A DNA stretch of 64,000 bases from an uncultured Bacteroidia bacterium (GTDB taxonomy: Bacteria; Bacteroidota; Bacteroidia; Bacteroidales; F082). A program made the position numbers and the translations under genes. How positions within the stretch are numbered: the first letter of the stretch is position 1; each line of letters begins with the position of its first letter. Below the pieces are notes generated by a model. The model searched no databases, was not told the DNA's origin, and saw nothing but the letters and a program-made list of their open reading frames with translations. Below, piece by piece: positions 1 through 8,809 of the stretch. The stretch covers positions 186,001 through 250,000 of the forward strand of contig CACYHP010000002.1 in NCBI GenBank assembly GCA_902774295.1, written 5' to 3'.

Positions 1-1102
1 GATTTTCGTTTTGTCGATTTTCAACGGCTTCAACGTGGTAATCAGCGACAACATCCATAAGATGTCAGCTGATCTACAAATCACATCTGTCAAAGGTAAA
101 ACATTGAATATCAATGATTTTCCTTTCGACAAAATCAAAGAAATCAAAAATGTGGAGCTTGTTTTGCCAACCATTACCGAGGACGCGCTGTTCAGGAACC
201 AGGACAAGCAGCAGATTGGGCAAATCAAAGGGGTGCCAGCCGAGTATTACACTGTCGAGAGAATCGACAAATCTATAGTAAAATCAGGACGTTTCGGCAC
301 TGACGCCGATGTCGATTTCGCGATTCCGGGCGTCGGCATGGCATATTATCTGGGCATCAACCCGAATAACCCTTTCACCATGATTCAGGTGTATGTCCCG
401 AGACGCGGCAATGCATCTTCGTTCAGCCTCGAAAACAGCTTCAATACAGGACAACTGTTTGTAAACCAATCGTTTGCAACAAACCAAGACATTGACGAGA
501 CCACCATCCTCGCACCTTACGAATGGCTGTCGGAACTGATTGAATATGAGGGTCTTGCATCGGATGTGGAGATTTTCGTCAACCAATCGTCCAATGTCAA
601 TAAGATTAAAAAGGAAATCAAGAAAATACTCGGTCCCGACTACAACGTCCACGACCAATACGAGCAGCAGTCGACTTTGTATAAGATGATGAAATCGGAG
701 AAACTCGCTGTGTATCTGATACTTGTGTTCATCTTGGTGATGGCGACGTTCAACGTCATCGGGTCGCTCAGCATGCTCATCATCGAGAAGAAGAAAGACA
801 CTGCCACATTGCGTGCCATGGGTGGTGACAACTCATTGATTCGCAGCATCTTTCTTAACGAAGGAACGATTATTGCTGTCGTGGGCGGCATCATCGGACT
901 GATTTTGGGCATCGTTGCGGTGCTTCTCCAGCAGTATGTCGGCATCATCCGCCTCGGTGACGGCTCTGGCAGCTATATCGTTGATTATTATCCGGTTGCG
1001 CTCCAGCTGCAGGACGTCCTCATCGTCCTCGCCACTATAACGGTTATCGGTGGCATTGCAGCGTTTACGACGGTAAGAGTTTCAATGAAGAATCTTCGTT
1101 AA
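1..1102 (+). CDS. FtsX-family ABC transporter permease, LolC/LolE-like (5' end outside window)
   Basis: The reading frame is open from the first bases of the window, so the N-terminus is missing. The visible start reads VLSIFNGF, which matches the stretch just after the first membrane segment of LolC/LolE-type permeases. A periplasmic MacB-like domain of about 220 residues follows, then three hydrophobic segments near residues 230-255, 282-310 and 335-358, which is the FtsX layout. Such permeases work with an ATPase (LolD type) to release lipoproteins from the inner membrane; that role is inferred from the family. The stop lies inside the 3' end of the convergent rsmA, giving a 21-bp overlap. 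Confidence 0.85.
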   Translation, partial: IFVLSIFNGFNVVISDNIHKMSADLQITSVKGKTLNINDFPFDKIKEIKNVELVLPTITEDALFRNQDKQQIGQIKGVPAEYYTVERIDKSIVKSGRFGTDADVDFAIPGVGMAYYLGINPNNPFTMIQVYVPRRGNASSFSLENSFNTGQLFVNQSFATNQDIDETTILAPYEWLSELIEYEGLASDVEIFVNQSSNVNKIKKEIKKILGPDYNVHDQYEQQSTLYKMMKSEKLAVYLILVFILVMATFNVIGSLSMLIIEKKKDTATLRAMGGDNSLIRSIFLNEGTIIAVVGGIIGLILGIVAVLLQQYVGIIRLGDGSGSYIVDYYPVALQLQDVLIVLATITVIGGIAAFTTVRVSMKNLR

Positions 1103-1963
1103 TTCTACAAATTCCGCTACCGACAACTGTTCCGGTCTCTTGTTAAAAATCTCATTGTCAATAATCTCTGCCGGAATCATCGGGCGCAAAGAGTTTCTTA
1201 AAGTCTTCCGGCGCTGGTTGAAGGCCTGCTTCACAACGGTCACAAACAGCTTCTCATCGCAGCCCAACTCTTTGACATTGTTGCGTTTAAGCCTTATCAC
1301 TGCCGACTTCACCTTTGGTGGCGGATTGAAAACGTTTTCATGCACTGTGAACAGATATTCGATGTCGTACCAAGCCTGCAGAAGCACGCTCAGAATGCCG
1401 TAGGTCTTGCTTCCCGGACCCGCTGCAATACGCTCAGCAACCTCTTTCTGAATCATGCCGACGCACTCTGAAACGTTGTTGCGGTATTTTAAGATTTGGA
1501 AAAAGATCTGGGAACTGATATTGTAAGGGAAGTTGCCGATCACCCCCACGTCATTTCGAGTGCAGCGAAGCGGAATCGAGAAATCCTCTTTCCCCGATTG
1601 CTTTTTACTAAAAAGGATTTCTCCACTACGCTCCATTTCATTACGCTCCGGTCGAAATGACGGTTCCTGTGCTAAATCATATTTTAAAAAGTCACCTAAC
1701 ACCAAATGCCCTTCCAGCTCCGGGAACTTTTTCTTCAGAAACTCCACTGATTCCTTGTCGATTTCCACCACCTGAAGCTTATCAAGCTGATTTTCAATGA
1801 GATACTGCGTAAGCACACCCATACCTGCTCCAACCTCAATCACCACGTCATGGTCGGTACCCAAGGCATTCACTATGTTTCGGGCGATGTTCAAATCGAC
1901 CAAGAAATGCTGTCCGAGGGCTTTTTTCGGCCTCACCAAATCGATAATGTTATAGTTTCCCAT
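1082..1963 (-). CDS. rsmA: 16S rRNA (adenine1518-N6/adenine1519-N6)-dimethyltransferase RsmA/KsgA with an in-frame repeat insertion
   Basis: KsgA dimethylates two adjacent adenines in the 3'-terminal hairpin of 16S rRNA during small-subunit assembly. The N-terminus PKKALGQHFL, the SAM-binding loop EVGAGMG (residues 43-49), the acidic GDFL (90-93) and the catalytic NFPY (144-147) are all present. At 293 residues it is longer than the usual 250-270. The excess is residues about 101-139, the in-frame translation of a dispersed palindromic repeat ending five residues before NFPY. Without it the protein would be about 254 residues. It is the last gene of a minus-strand run serS-lipoprotein-TPR-rsmA, six bases after the TPR gene. 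Identity is certain; activity with the insertion is not. Confidence 0.95.
   Translation of the reverse strand: MGNYNIIDLVRPKKALGQHFLVDLNIARNIVNALGTDHDVVIEVGAGMGVLTQYLIENQLDKLQVVEIDKESVEFLKKKFPELEGHLVLGDFLKYDLAQEPSFRPERNEMERSGEILFSKKQSGKEDFSIPLRCTRNDVGVIGNFPYNISSQIFFQILKYRNNVSECVGMIQKEVAERIAAGPGSKTYGILSVLLQAWYDIEYLFTVHENVFNPPPKVKSAVIRLKRNNVKELGCDEKLFVTVVKQAFNQRRKTLRNSLRPMIPAEIIDNEIFNKRPEQLSVAEFVELTKILH
1549..1662. repeat. Palindromic repeat, family A (CGTCATTTCGA...GAGAAATCC), inside rsmA
   Basis: This element of about 114 bp has imperfect inverted ends: CGTCATTTCGA on the left, TCGAAATGACG on the right, and inner arms GAGAAATCC / GGATTTCTCC. Its length is 38 codons, so it keeps the rsmA frame. 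Related copies lie near 14405, 38441, 43705, 49409 and 52845. No transposase is nearby. Confidence 0.85.
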
Positions 1964-1969
1964 AATCTG

Positions 1970-3814
1970 TCATTTTAATTCGTCACGTAAGCGGCGGTAG
2001 CTCTTTCGAGCCTGCGCCACATAAACGCTGGCAGTGTAATAATCGAAGAGCCGCGAATAACACTCCATCGCGTCTTCTTTTCTATTTAATTGATTTTCAA
2101 GCAATAACGCATCTTCAATCAAAGCCTCGTCGGCGATGTAGCTGTCGGCATAGCCTTTGTAAACACGCCTGTAGAGACTGTCGGCGAACTCGTAATCGCC
2201 CGCATTAAATGCTATTTTCGCCTTGCGGTAAAACGCGCTCGGAAGACTCACCTCATTGGGATTGTACGCCACCACCGAGTCAAGCATCTGATTAGCAAGC
2301 TCATAGCGATGCTGATAGATGTAATAATCCGCTTTCGCGATGCGTTTCAGAGCCACAGTGTCGTATTCCAAATTGTCGCTTATCGTAAGCGAAAGCGTCA
2401 TCGCGTCGTTTGCGACAAGTTTCGAGGTGGCAGATTTTAATATGTTCAACGCTGCATTAGCCCATTCGAATTCGCCAATAAAATAACGCAGTTGTGCGTT
2501 TTTGAACCTCGCCTCGTGCGCTATCGGCTCGTTTTTCAGCGATTTCTCAATCTGCGAATACAGCAGCGTCGCCTCCCACACCTCGTCGGTCAACAGATAG
2601 ATGTCAGCGAGTTTCATCTTCACTTCAGCCTTGGTCTTTGGCGACAGATTCATCTCTAACACATTGTTAAGCAATGCCTTAGCATCATCATAACGTTGCA
2701 TCTCAAACGACAGAATATCGGCTTGCACCAACACCAGCGGTATCATATCGCTCGAAAAACCGATTTTATCGAAAGCGTTGTCGATTTTCTTCGAAAGATT
2801 TTCATAAAACTTCTTGTCGTGATTGCCTTCCATCACCGCTTTCTCATAGCTATTCTTGATAAATCCGACGGTTGCTTGCACATAATAAACGCCCTCATCC
2901 GACTTTTTCAAGATATAGTCGTAAGCATCTACAGCTATGTCGTATTGCCTGTTATCGCTGGCAATCTGCGCAATGTAAATCAAATCACGCTCATAGTCGC
3001 CATCGCCGCGTCGGTCGAGAGCCTTGAGCTGCATCAGAGCCAACTCGTAATCCTGTTGCTGCAGCGAATACCACATCAGAAGCGATGAAAACTCCTCATT
3101 TTCAGGGTCTTCCTGTGTTTTTCTCAGCAACGCCATGCGAATCACATCGTCGACATTGCCGTTGATGTCGTACATCATCATCACCCGAAAACGGTTTTTC
3201 ACCATCTCGTATTGCTCCGGTTGTTCCTTTAAATAAAGGAGATAGCACTCGGTGGCGTTCTCAAAGTCGAGCATCGAGTTGTAGGTATAAGCCTTCTCGA
3301 GGTTAAAGCTGTAGTTGATATTCGGATTTTTCGCCCCTTTGTTGAATAAATCCAGCGCCTGCTCGTTGAAGTTCTTGTTTCTCAATAGATTAGCAACTTC
3401 AAAAATGGCATTTTTTGTCTCAGGGACGTCTTTTAAAACTTTGTTCAGATATTTTCTCGCCTTGTCGTTTTCGCCTTGTTGCGAATAAACGTAAGCCAGA
3501 TCGATATGCGATTTCCAGTTTTGGGGATTTTTCTTCAAAAACGACTTAAAGGCTTTTTCGGCGCCGTCGTAATCGCCTGTAAGTATAAGACAGTCAGCGT
3601 ATTGGTTAAAATACTGCACCTGACCGTAGTTGTCGTAAAGGTTTTTGTAGATATCGCGAGCCTTCTCGTAGTCTTTTTTGTAATAAAACTCGCGTGCCAG
3701 CTTCTCGTCAATCTGACGTTGGTTGCCAACATTTTGAGCGTCAATGCTTTGCAAAGATATGACAAAGCACATGAGAATCATTGCGAAAAAACGGGAAAAA
3801 CGCGGCGACTTCAT
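1970..3814 (-). CDS. Secreted tetratricopeptide-repeat protein
   Basis: The 614-residue protein begins with a signal peptide (FFAMILMCFVISLQSIDA, likely cleaved before QN) and continues almost entirely as TPR-like helical pairs. Typical blocks are ARDIYKNLYDNYGQ, AEKAFKSFLKKNPQN and ARKYLNKVLKDVPE in the first 150 residues, with more near residues 410-460 and 510-600. It is probably a periplasmic scaffold. It lies four bases downstream of a coiled-coil lipoprotein and six bases upstream of rsmA, so all are likely co-transcribed from the serS promoter. Partner proteins cannot be named from the sequence. Confidence 0.8.
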   Translation of the reverse strand: MKSPRFSRFFAMILMCFVISLQSIDAQNVGNQRQIDEKLAREFYYKKDYEKARDIYKNLYDNYGQVQYFNQYADCLILTGDYDGAEKAFKSFLKKNPQNWKSHIDLAYVYSQQGENDKARKYLNKVLKDVPETKNAIFEVANLLRNKNFNEQALDLFNKGAKNPNINYSFNLEKAYTYNSMLDFENATECYLLYLKEQPEQYEMVKNRFRVMMMYDINGNVDDVIRMALLRKTQEDPENEEFSSLLMWYSLQQQDYELALMQLKALDRRGDGDYERDLIYIAQIASDNRQYDIAVDAYDYILKKSDEGVYYVQATVGFIKNSYEKAVMEGNHDKKFYENLSKKIDNAFDKIGFSSDMIPLVLVQADILSFEMQRYDDAKALLNNVLEMNLSPKTKAEVKMKLADIYLLTDEVWEATLLYSQIEKSLKNEPIAHEARFKNAQLRYFIGEFEWANAALNILKSATSKLVANDAMTLSLTISDNLEYDTVALKRIAKADYYIYQHRYELANQMLDSVVAYNPNEVSLPSAFYRKAKIAFNAGDYEFADSLYRRVYKGYADSYIADEALIEDALLLENQLNRKEDAMECYSRLFDYYTASVYVAQARKSYRRLRDELK

Positions 3815-3818
3815 GGCG

Positions 3819-4292
3819 TCACTCCTTTCTCAGTTTTGTCACGACTTCTTTCTGCTCGTCGAATTTTTCCTTGAAATACTTGATTTGAGCCTCCATCATG
3901 CGAAGCTCTGCTTCCTCGTCTTGAATGTATTTTGCCGTGGTTTCCTCATCATAAAGATGTTTTTTCACGTCATCTTTCAGGTCGGAGAGCTGTTTTCTGG
4001 AATATCCAGCCGATTCTTTTATCACAACTCTTTGACCTTCAAACTGTTGCAGATAAGCCTGCAAAAGTTCCATTTCATATTGTATGTCTTTGGTCATCGC
4101 CACAGTGGTGTCGAGTGCTCTATATTCATTCACAAGATATGTAAAGTCTTGATCATAAAGCACATCCACGTCACGCTCCACCGCATCCACACGTTTTTGC
4201 ATGGCGTCGATTTGTCCTGACGGTGACTCGTTTTTGCAAGCCACCATCAGGATCAAACCACTGATTATCAATATTTTACTTAATAATTTCAA
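3819..4292 (-). CDS. Small coiled-coil lipoprotein, unknown function
   Basis: A 157-residue protein with a lipoprotein signal peptide: hydrophobic stretch ILIISGLILMVAC with the lipobox cysteine at about residue 19. The remainder is charged and helical with heptad-like spacing, especially residues 25-60 and 110-155, suggesting a coiled coil. Its start lies inside the 3' end of serS (17-bp overlap) and its stop is four bases before the TPR gene, so translation is probably coupled. I do not recognise a named family. A membrane-anchored partner of the neighbouring periplasmic TPR protein is one possibility (inference). Confidence 0.75.
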   Translation of the reverse strand: MKLLSKILIISGLILMVACKNESPSGQIDAMQKRVDAVERDVDVLYDQDFTYLVNEYRALDTTVAMTKDIQYEMELLQAYLQQFEGQRVVIKESAGYSRKQLSDLKDDVKKHLYDEETTAKYIQDEEAELRMMEAQIKYFKEKFDEQKEVVTKLRKE

Positions 4293-5547
4293 AGCCTGTA
4301 TATGGTTGTAATGCCTTTGGAATCAAAATACCGTCTTCTGTCTGGTTGTTTTCGAGCAAAGCTGCCACGATTCTCGGGAGTGCGAGGGCGCTGCCGTTCA
4401 AAGTATGAGCCAGCTTGATGTTACCGTCTTTATCTTTGAATCTCAGCTTCATACGGTTCGATTGGAATGTCTCGAAGCATGACACCGAGCTCACCTCGAG
4501 CCACAGCTGCTGTGCTGCTGACCACACCTCGTAATCGTAAGTCATTGCTGATGTCCAGCTCATGTCGCCGCCGCAGAGACGCAACACATGGAATGGCAGC
4601 TCGAGCTTACGGAGCAGACCGGCCACATGTTCCTTCATTGCCTCAAGGCGTTCGTATGAGTTGTCAGGATGTGCTATCTCAACGATTTCCACCTTATCGA
4701 ACTGGTGCAGACGGTTCAGTCCGCGCACGTTCTTGCCCCATGAGCCAGCCTCACGACGGAAGCAGTTGGAGTAAGCCACGCGCTTGATAGGGAGCTCGTT
4801 TTCCTGAACGATGACATCGCGGAAGATGTTGGTCACAGGCACCTCGGCGGTCGGAATCATATACATCTTATCGAGCGGCACTGCATACATCTGAGCTTCT
4901 TTGTCAGGCAGCTGACCTGTTGCGTATGCCGAAGCTTCGTTGACCACGATAGGTGGCTGCACCTCGTAGTAGCCGTCTTTCACAGCCTCATCGAGGAAGA
5001 AGTTGATGAGGGCGCGCTGTAATCTTGCGCCTTTGCCAGTGTAGAATGGGAATCCTGCACCTGTCACCTTGTTACCGAGTTCGAAGTCGGCGAGTTTATA
5101 TTTGTTGAGAAGCTCCCAATGTGGCAGTGCGTTCTTCGGGAGGTTAGGCATAGTGCCTTCCTCGCTCACCACGAGGTTGTCGGCGGCTGTCTTGCCTCTC
5201 GGCACCATCGGATGAGGAGTATTAGGAATCTCCACTAACTTCTTCTGAATCAGGTCTTTAAGCTCTTCAAGACGTTCACTCTTCACCTTGGTAAACTCTT
5301 TCAGCTCAGCGACGCGAGCCTTCAGAGGTGCTGCCTCGGCTGCCTTTCCCTGCTTGCAGAGGTCGCCCACCTGACGTGCTATATTGTTGGCTTCAGCCAG
5401 AGCCTCGTCGTTTTCCTGTTGTGTCTTACGGCGTTCATCGTCGAGCGCTAAAATCTCATCAAGAAGTTCAAACCGAGTGAAGTTCTTGATACTCAGACGG
5501 TTGATACATTCTTCTTTATGTTCTCTAATATAAGGAATCGTTAACAT
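4276..5547 (-). CDS. serS: Serine--tRNA ligase
   Basis: Charges tRNA-Ser with serine in the cytoplasm. The 423-residue length is normal. An N-terminal helical hairpin (residues about 30-100, ending in LIQKKLVEIPNTPHPMVP) is the tRNA-binding arm. Class II motif 2 reads YSNCFRREAGSWGKNVRGL followed by RLHQFDKVEIVE, and motif 3 is HTLNGSALALPRIVAALLE near the C-terminus. The start begins MLTIPYIREHKE, normal for the family. It heads a minus-strand operon with the lipoprotein, TPR and rsmA genes, and a promoter box lies about 20 bases upstream. Confidence 0.97.
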   Translation of the reverse strand: MLTIPYIREHKEECINRLSIKNFTRFELLDEILALDDERRKTQQENDEALAEANNIARQVGDLCKQGKAAEAAPLKARVAELKEFTKVKSERLEELKDLIQKKLVEIPNTPHPMVPRGKTAADNLVVSEEGTMPNLPKNALPHWELLNKYKLADFELGNKVTGAGFPFYTGKGARLQRALINFFLDEAVKDGYYEVQPPIVVNEASAYATGQLPDKEAQMYAVPLDKMYMIPTAEVPVTNIFRDVIVQENELPIKRVAYSNCFRREAGSWGKNVRGLNRLHQFDKVEIVEIAHPDNSYERLEAMKEHVAGLLRKLELPFHVLRLCGGDMSWTSAMTYDYEVWSAAQQLWLEVSSVSCFETFQSNRMKLRFKDKDGNIKLAHTLNGSALALPRIVAALLENNQTEDGILIPKALQPYTGFEIIK

Positions 5548-5566
5548 ATCTAAAAAATTTAACTTG

Positions 5567-5574
5567 CAAAGATA
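5567..5574 (-). promoter_or_regulatory. -7 promoter box of the serS operon (TATCTTTG)
   Basis: On the minus strand TATCTTTG matches the Bacteroidota -7 element TAnnTTTG, about 20 bases ahead of the serS start. No clear -33 TTG at ideal spacing was identified. Confidence 0.6.
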
Positions 5575-5579
5575 ATAAA

Positions 5580-7391
5580 TTAATTAAACCTCACATCGCT
5601 CATGTTCATTAATTTTTCAAGGTCGACTTTGTCCGGCTGCCACGCTCTCACATGAATCAGCGGCTGTGCGCCGCGAAGGTCGACGAGCAGGAACAGATAG
5701 CCGACATCGCCGTACGATGACGAGAAATACTCCTGACGCACTCGCACGCCGTAGACATCCTTGGTGTTGTTGGCTCTCGTGAACTCCGTCTCTGTGAAAC
5801 GAAGCCTGATATACTCGTTGTTGTTGAAACACATCGAGAGGTTTTTCATGTAAGTGTCCTTGTCGTATTTCTTAAGTTCCGCCTCCTCTGCTGTCAACTT
5901 TAACGTAAGACGGTCAGGGATCTCGGTCTTTTTCACAACGCGACCCACGATGATGAGGGCGTCGTCGGAATAGATGCTCTCGAGATATCTGTGGCGTTTC
6001 AGGGCGTATGCCGTCTGGTAATCCTCAAGGAAATTTATCAAAATAAGCCTTGACTCCTCCGGCCATTTCGTCTTCGAAATGATATCGAATTCCGCCTGAT
6101 CGGAAAGACGGAATGCCAGCGATGTCACCACCTTGTTAATAGTGTCGAAACGGAACACCACCTCTTGCGAGAAGCCAGGCGTGTTGCGGAAATCGAACTG
6201 CAGCATGATACTGCGGCAAAGAACCTCGTCTTTATATTTGAGGAACCTATATTCCGGCTTGCCGACAACCGTCATCTTGCCGTAATGCGAGAGAGTGTCG
6301 AGCATGTTGTAGCCTTCTGTCGAGAAGCATCCGCGTGCCTCGGCGATGTTTCCATGACGTAACGCATTCTCTATCAATGTCATCTTGCTTAGATATGCAT
6401 CTTCTGCCACTGCACGGTTTTGCTCCACCTTGTTCCAGTCCTTCGCCTCCTCGTCTTTCTTCACATTCATGGTTTTCTCAAGGTCGACAGTGTAGATATT
6501 ATTAGAAAAACGTGGCACTTTGATGAGTTCGATGGCGTTCGACACGGCGGAGTTCATCTTCTTGGCATCGTCTTTAAAATCATAATTCACCTTGATTTTG
6601 AAGCTCTTGATATTCTTGTCGTGCAGCTGCACTATGAGTTTGCCGTCGCGCACGGTGTTAGGCATGAATTTTCGTCCGTCGTGGCACTCACAGCGAAGGT
6701 TCACCACATCGTCGCCACTCGACGTTTTCACCCTCAGTTTAACAAGCAGTCCGTCATCTTTCTCTTCAATGCCGTTCTCTTTCGGAACGATGAAATTAAA
6801 CGATTTCAAGATGCCGTCATTACCGCTTATTCTGTCTATAATCCATTCATAATCAACAGTTCCATCATCGCTATGGAAGCGCAGTTTTTTACCTTGAGGA
6901 TGTGCGTAGGTAAGCATCAGAGCCCAATAATACGACTTGAGAGCATCTTCGAGGCAGGCGTTGTTTTCCATTTTGATGCCTTTCGAGATATAACGCTGTA
7001 TGTCGTTGCGGCGCTCATCGCACATCGCCCTGAAATCGCTGCGTTTTAAACATATAATATATTGATACTCTTCGTCATCGTCGTCCTCCACCACTGCTTT
7101 CTCCGTGGCTTTCTCGTCGATTTGTTCTTTAAACGTCTTGATGATGTTCTCGAGTTGTTTGTCGCCGTTTCCCGGGATATAGATAGCGCTGGAGTTGCAG
7201 TTTTTGGCGATATTCTCATACAGTTCCGTCATGGCCGCTTCTGATGCCTCGTCTGATGAGTTGCACACGTTGCTCAATCCGTAAAACAGTGTGGTGTCGT
7301 TTTTTATCGCCTCCACATCTCTCTGTTTCATCTGTGCAAATGCGACGTTAGCAAAGATAGAGATTATCAATAATACAGAGAATTTTTTCAT
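5580..7391 (-). CDS. Large secreted protein with LPP20-like N-terminal region, unknown function
   Basis: I place the start at the methionine of MKKFSVLLIISIFANVAFAQ, a good signal peptide; an upstream in-frame ATG would add 18 residues containing the promoter. The mature protein is about 580 residues. The first part (YGLSNVCNSSDEASEAAMTEL) resembles the LPP20-type domain, in which DNA- or envelope-stress-linked secreted proteins begin with a YGxG..T..EA pattern. The rest is beta-rich and unfamiliar, ending in a conserved-looking stretch (YGVRVRQEYFSSSYGD..GYLFLLVDLR). It has its own promoter and stands alone. The function is unknown and the LPP20 link is tentative. Confidence 0.7.
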   Translation of the reverse strand: MKKFSVLLIISIFANVAFAQMKQRDVEAIKNDTTLFYGLSNVCNSSDEASEAAMTELYENIAKNCNSSAIYIPGNGDKQLENIIKTFKEQIDEKATEKAVVEDDDDEEYQYIICLKRSDFRAMCDERRNDIQRYISKGIKMENNACLEDALKSYYWALMLTYAHPQGKKLRFHSDDGTVDYEWIIDRISGNDGILKSFNFIVPKENGIEEKDDGLLVKLRVKTSSGDDVVNLRCECHDGRKFMPNTVRDGKLIVQLHDKNIKSFKIKVNYDFKDDAKKMNSAVSNAIELIKVPRFSNNIYTVDLEKTMNVKKDEEAKDWNKVEQNRAVAEDAYLSKMTLIENALRHGNIAEARGCFSTEGYNMLDTLSHYGKMTVVGKPEYRFLKYKDEVLCRSIMLQFDFRNTPGFSQEVVFRFDTINKVVTSLAFRLSDQAEFDIISKTKWPEESRLILINFLEDYQTAYALKRHRYLESIYSDDALIIVGRVVKKTEIPDRLTLKLTAEEAELKKYDKDTYMKNLSMCFNNNEYIRLRFTETEFTRANNTKDVYGVRVRQEYFSSSYGDVGYLFLLVDLRGAQPLIHVRAWQPDKVDLEKLMNMSDVRFN

Positions 7392-7413
7392 AAAAAAGTA
7401 TATTTTACGAATG

Positions 7414-7421
7414 CAAAAATA
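7414..7421 (-). promoter_or_regulatory. -7 promoter box of the LPP20-like gene (TATTTTTG)
   Basis: Minus-strand TATTTTTG, about 23 bases upstream of the chosen start. It falls inside what would be coding sequence if the upstream ATG were used, which supports the shorter start. Confidence 0.55.
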
Positions 7422-7433
7422 CAAAAAAAAATA

Positions 7434-7460
7434 TAGAGACGCCATAATATGACGTCTCTA
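7434..7460. repeat. Hairpin repeat, family B (TAGAGACG...CGTCTCTA)
   Basis: Arms TAGAGACG and CGTCTCTA enclose a short centre. The same arms occur at 36570, 52206 and 61701 between genes and at 61272-61560 inside a gene. It lies between rpmA and the LPP20-like gene. Confidence 0.8.
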
Positions 7461-7509
7461 CATTATTTTCTGTTCGTTTCCAATGGGCGAATGTGATTCG
7501 CCTCTACGA

Positions 7510-7782
7510 TTATTCTGTCACTTCGCCTTTAACAGGGATGACATTCACGTATGAACGATCTTCTCTTTTTCTCTGGAATTCCACGATGCCGTCTGTCAAA
7601 GCGAACAAAGTATGGTCTTTGCCCATTCCGACATTGTCACCAGGATAATGTTGTGTACCACGCTGACGAACGATGATGTTGCCTGCGATGACTGCCTGTC
7701 CACCGAAAACTTTCACTCCGAGTCGTTTGCTATGTGATTCACGACCGTTTTCGGAACTACCAACGCCTTTCTTGTGTGCCAT
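7510..7782 (-). CDS. rpmA: 50S ribosomal protein L27 (bL27)
   Basis: A 90-residue protein starting [16 protein letters not shown], the bL27 N-terminus whose tail reaches the peptidyl-transferase centre, followed by [12 protein letters not shown] and the core [17 protein letters not shown]. It lies 23 bases downstream of rplU, the usual rplU-rpmA pair, and shares its promoter. The N-terminal extension cleaved in Firmicutes L27 is absent. Confidence 0.97.
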   Translation of the reverse strand: MAHKKGVGSSENGRESHSKRLGVKVFGGQAVIAGNIIVRQRGTQHYPGDNVGMGKDHTLFALTDGIVEFQRKREDRSYVNVIPVKGEVTE

Positions 7783-7805
7783 AATTCTTTAATTTTTTCG
7801 GTTTA

Positions 7806-8117
7806 TTATTCAGTGATGTTTTCAATGCGCACCTTGCTTAAATCCTGACGGTGGCCGTTGAGGGTCTGATAACCTTTTCTTCTTTTCTTTTTGAAAACCA
7901 GAACCTTGTCTGCTCTGAGATGCTTGATAATCTTGGCATCTACCTTAGCACCTTCGAGGACGGGGGTGCCTACCCTTGTGTTGCCGTCATTGTCGATCAA
8001 CAACACCTTGTCGAAGCTGATAGCGCTGTCGACATCGCCATTCAAACGGTTGCAGAAGATTTCATCTCCCTTGCTCACTTTGAACTGCTGCCCTGCTATT
8101 TCTACGATTGCGTACAT
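7806..8117 (-). CDS. rplU: 50S ribosomal protein L21 (bL21)
   Basis: Start placed at MYAIVEIAGQQFKV, the universal bL21 N-terminus; an upstream in-frame ATG would add 16 unrelated residues. The protein is then 103 residues, with the family signature KVLVFKKKRRKGYQTLNGHRQ near the C-terminus. L21 binds 23S rRNA in the large subunit. It forms an operon with rpmA behind a near-ideal promoter. Confidence 0.97.
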   Translation of the reverse strand: MYAIVEIAGQQFKVSKGDEIFCNRLNGDVDSAISFDKVLLIDNDGNTRVGTPVLEGAKVDAKIIKHLRADKVLVFKKKRRKGYQTLNGHRQDLSKVRIENITE

Positions 8118-8154
8118 TAATTTATAATTATACTTTTTAAAATTTTTCGGACTG

Positions 8155-8184
8155 CAAAAATACAACTTTTATTAATACGTGCAA
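8155..8184 (-). promoter_or_regulatory. Promoter of rplU-rpmA (TTG-N19-TATTTTTG)
   Basis: On the minus strand a TTG is followed after 19 bases by TATTTTTG, matching the Bacteroidota -33/-7 promoter. The box lies about 38 bases ahead of the rplU start. Confidence 0.75.
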
Positions 8185-8192
8185 CATTTTTC

Positions 8193-8654
8193 TTAAAAAT
8201 TAATTTTTGATGCCAAAAAACCTTTGCAGCCTTCGGTGATATCGTTGTATGTCGTCTCGAAATCGCCTGTATACCAAGGGTCTGCGACGTCGCGGTGCTT
8301 GCCGGCGTAGTCCATCATGAGGGAGGTTTTATGCTCGGTGTCTTCGCCAAGAAGGCGTTTCAGATTTCGCAGGTTGTTTTCATCCATTGCGATGACGAAA
8401 TCGTAATATTCGTAGTCTTTTTTCGTGATCTGTCGCGCCTTACGATAACCGTATTTTATACCTTTATTAAATAATATACGTCTCGCTGGAGGATAGAGGT
8501 CGTTACCGATCTCCTCAGTCGATGTAGCCGCCGACGCTATCTCGAAATCCTCGGCCATCCCAGCCTTCTCGACCATATCCTTCAAAATATACTCCGCCAT
8601 CGGGCTTCGACAGATATTGCCATGGCAGATGAAAAGTACGCGATGTTTACTCAT
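8193..8654 (-). CDS. Low-molecular-weight protein-tyrosine phosphatase
   Basis: Start placed at MSKHRVLFICHGNICRS, giving 153 residues, the normal length. The P-loop CHGNICRS fits C-x5-R-S with the nucleophilic cysteine, and the general acid is in DPWYTGDF near residue 126. The enzyme removes phosphate from tyrosine residues of cytoplasmic substrates; in bacteria these are often tyrosine kinases controlling polysaccharide export, but no such kinase is in the window. It is transcribed divergently from purL and has a TATCTTTG box about 20 bases upstream. Confidence 0.93.
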   Translation of the reverse strand: MSKHRVLFICHGNICRSPMAEYILKDMVEKAGMAEDFEIASAATSTEEIGNDLYPPARRILFNKGIKYGYRKARQITKKDYEYYDFVIAMDENNLRNLKRLLGEDTEHKTSLMMDYAGKHRDVADPWYTGDFETTYNDITEGCKGFLASKINF

Positions 8655-8689
8655 GATGAAAATTTTGGACAAAGATAGGGATTTTTTCA

Positions 8690-8780
8690 AATAAAATCTG
8701 CGAAATCCCTCGCTTTAGCGAGAAAATATAATGCGAAAGAAAAAATCTGTGAAAATCTGTTTAATCTGCGAGAGAATTTA
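8690..8780. repeat. AT-rich dispersed repeat with AATCTGCG/AATCTGTG units
   Basis: The divergent gap between the phosphatase gene and purL holds several spaced copies of AAATCTG(C/T)G and a small hairpin CTCGCTTTAGCGAG. The purL promoter lies at its right edge. Confidence 0.5.
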
Positions 8781-8781
8781 T

Positions 8782-8789
8782 TAATTTTG
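8782..8789 (+). promoter_or_regulatory. -7 promoter box of purL (TAATTTTG)
   Basis: TAATTTTG lies 20 bases before the purL ATG and fits TAnnTTTG. No PurR-like operator or riboswitch was recognised. Confidence 0.55.
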
Positions 8790-8809
8790 CGACTTGAAAA
8801 TTTCATACC

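Noticed and set aside
1082..1963. rsmA as a pseudogene or frameshift
   Set aside because: The insertion is a whole number of codons and both sides align to KsgA in the same frame, so the product is full length.
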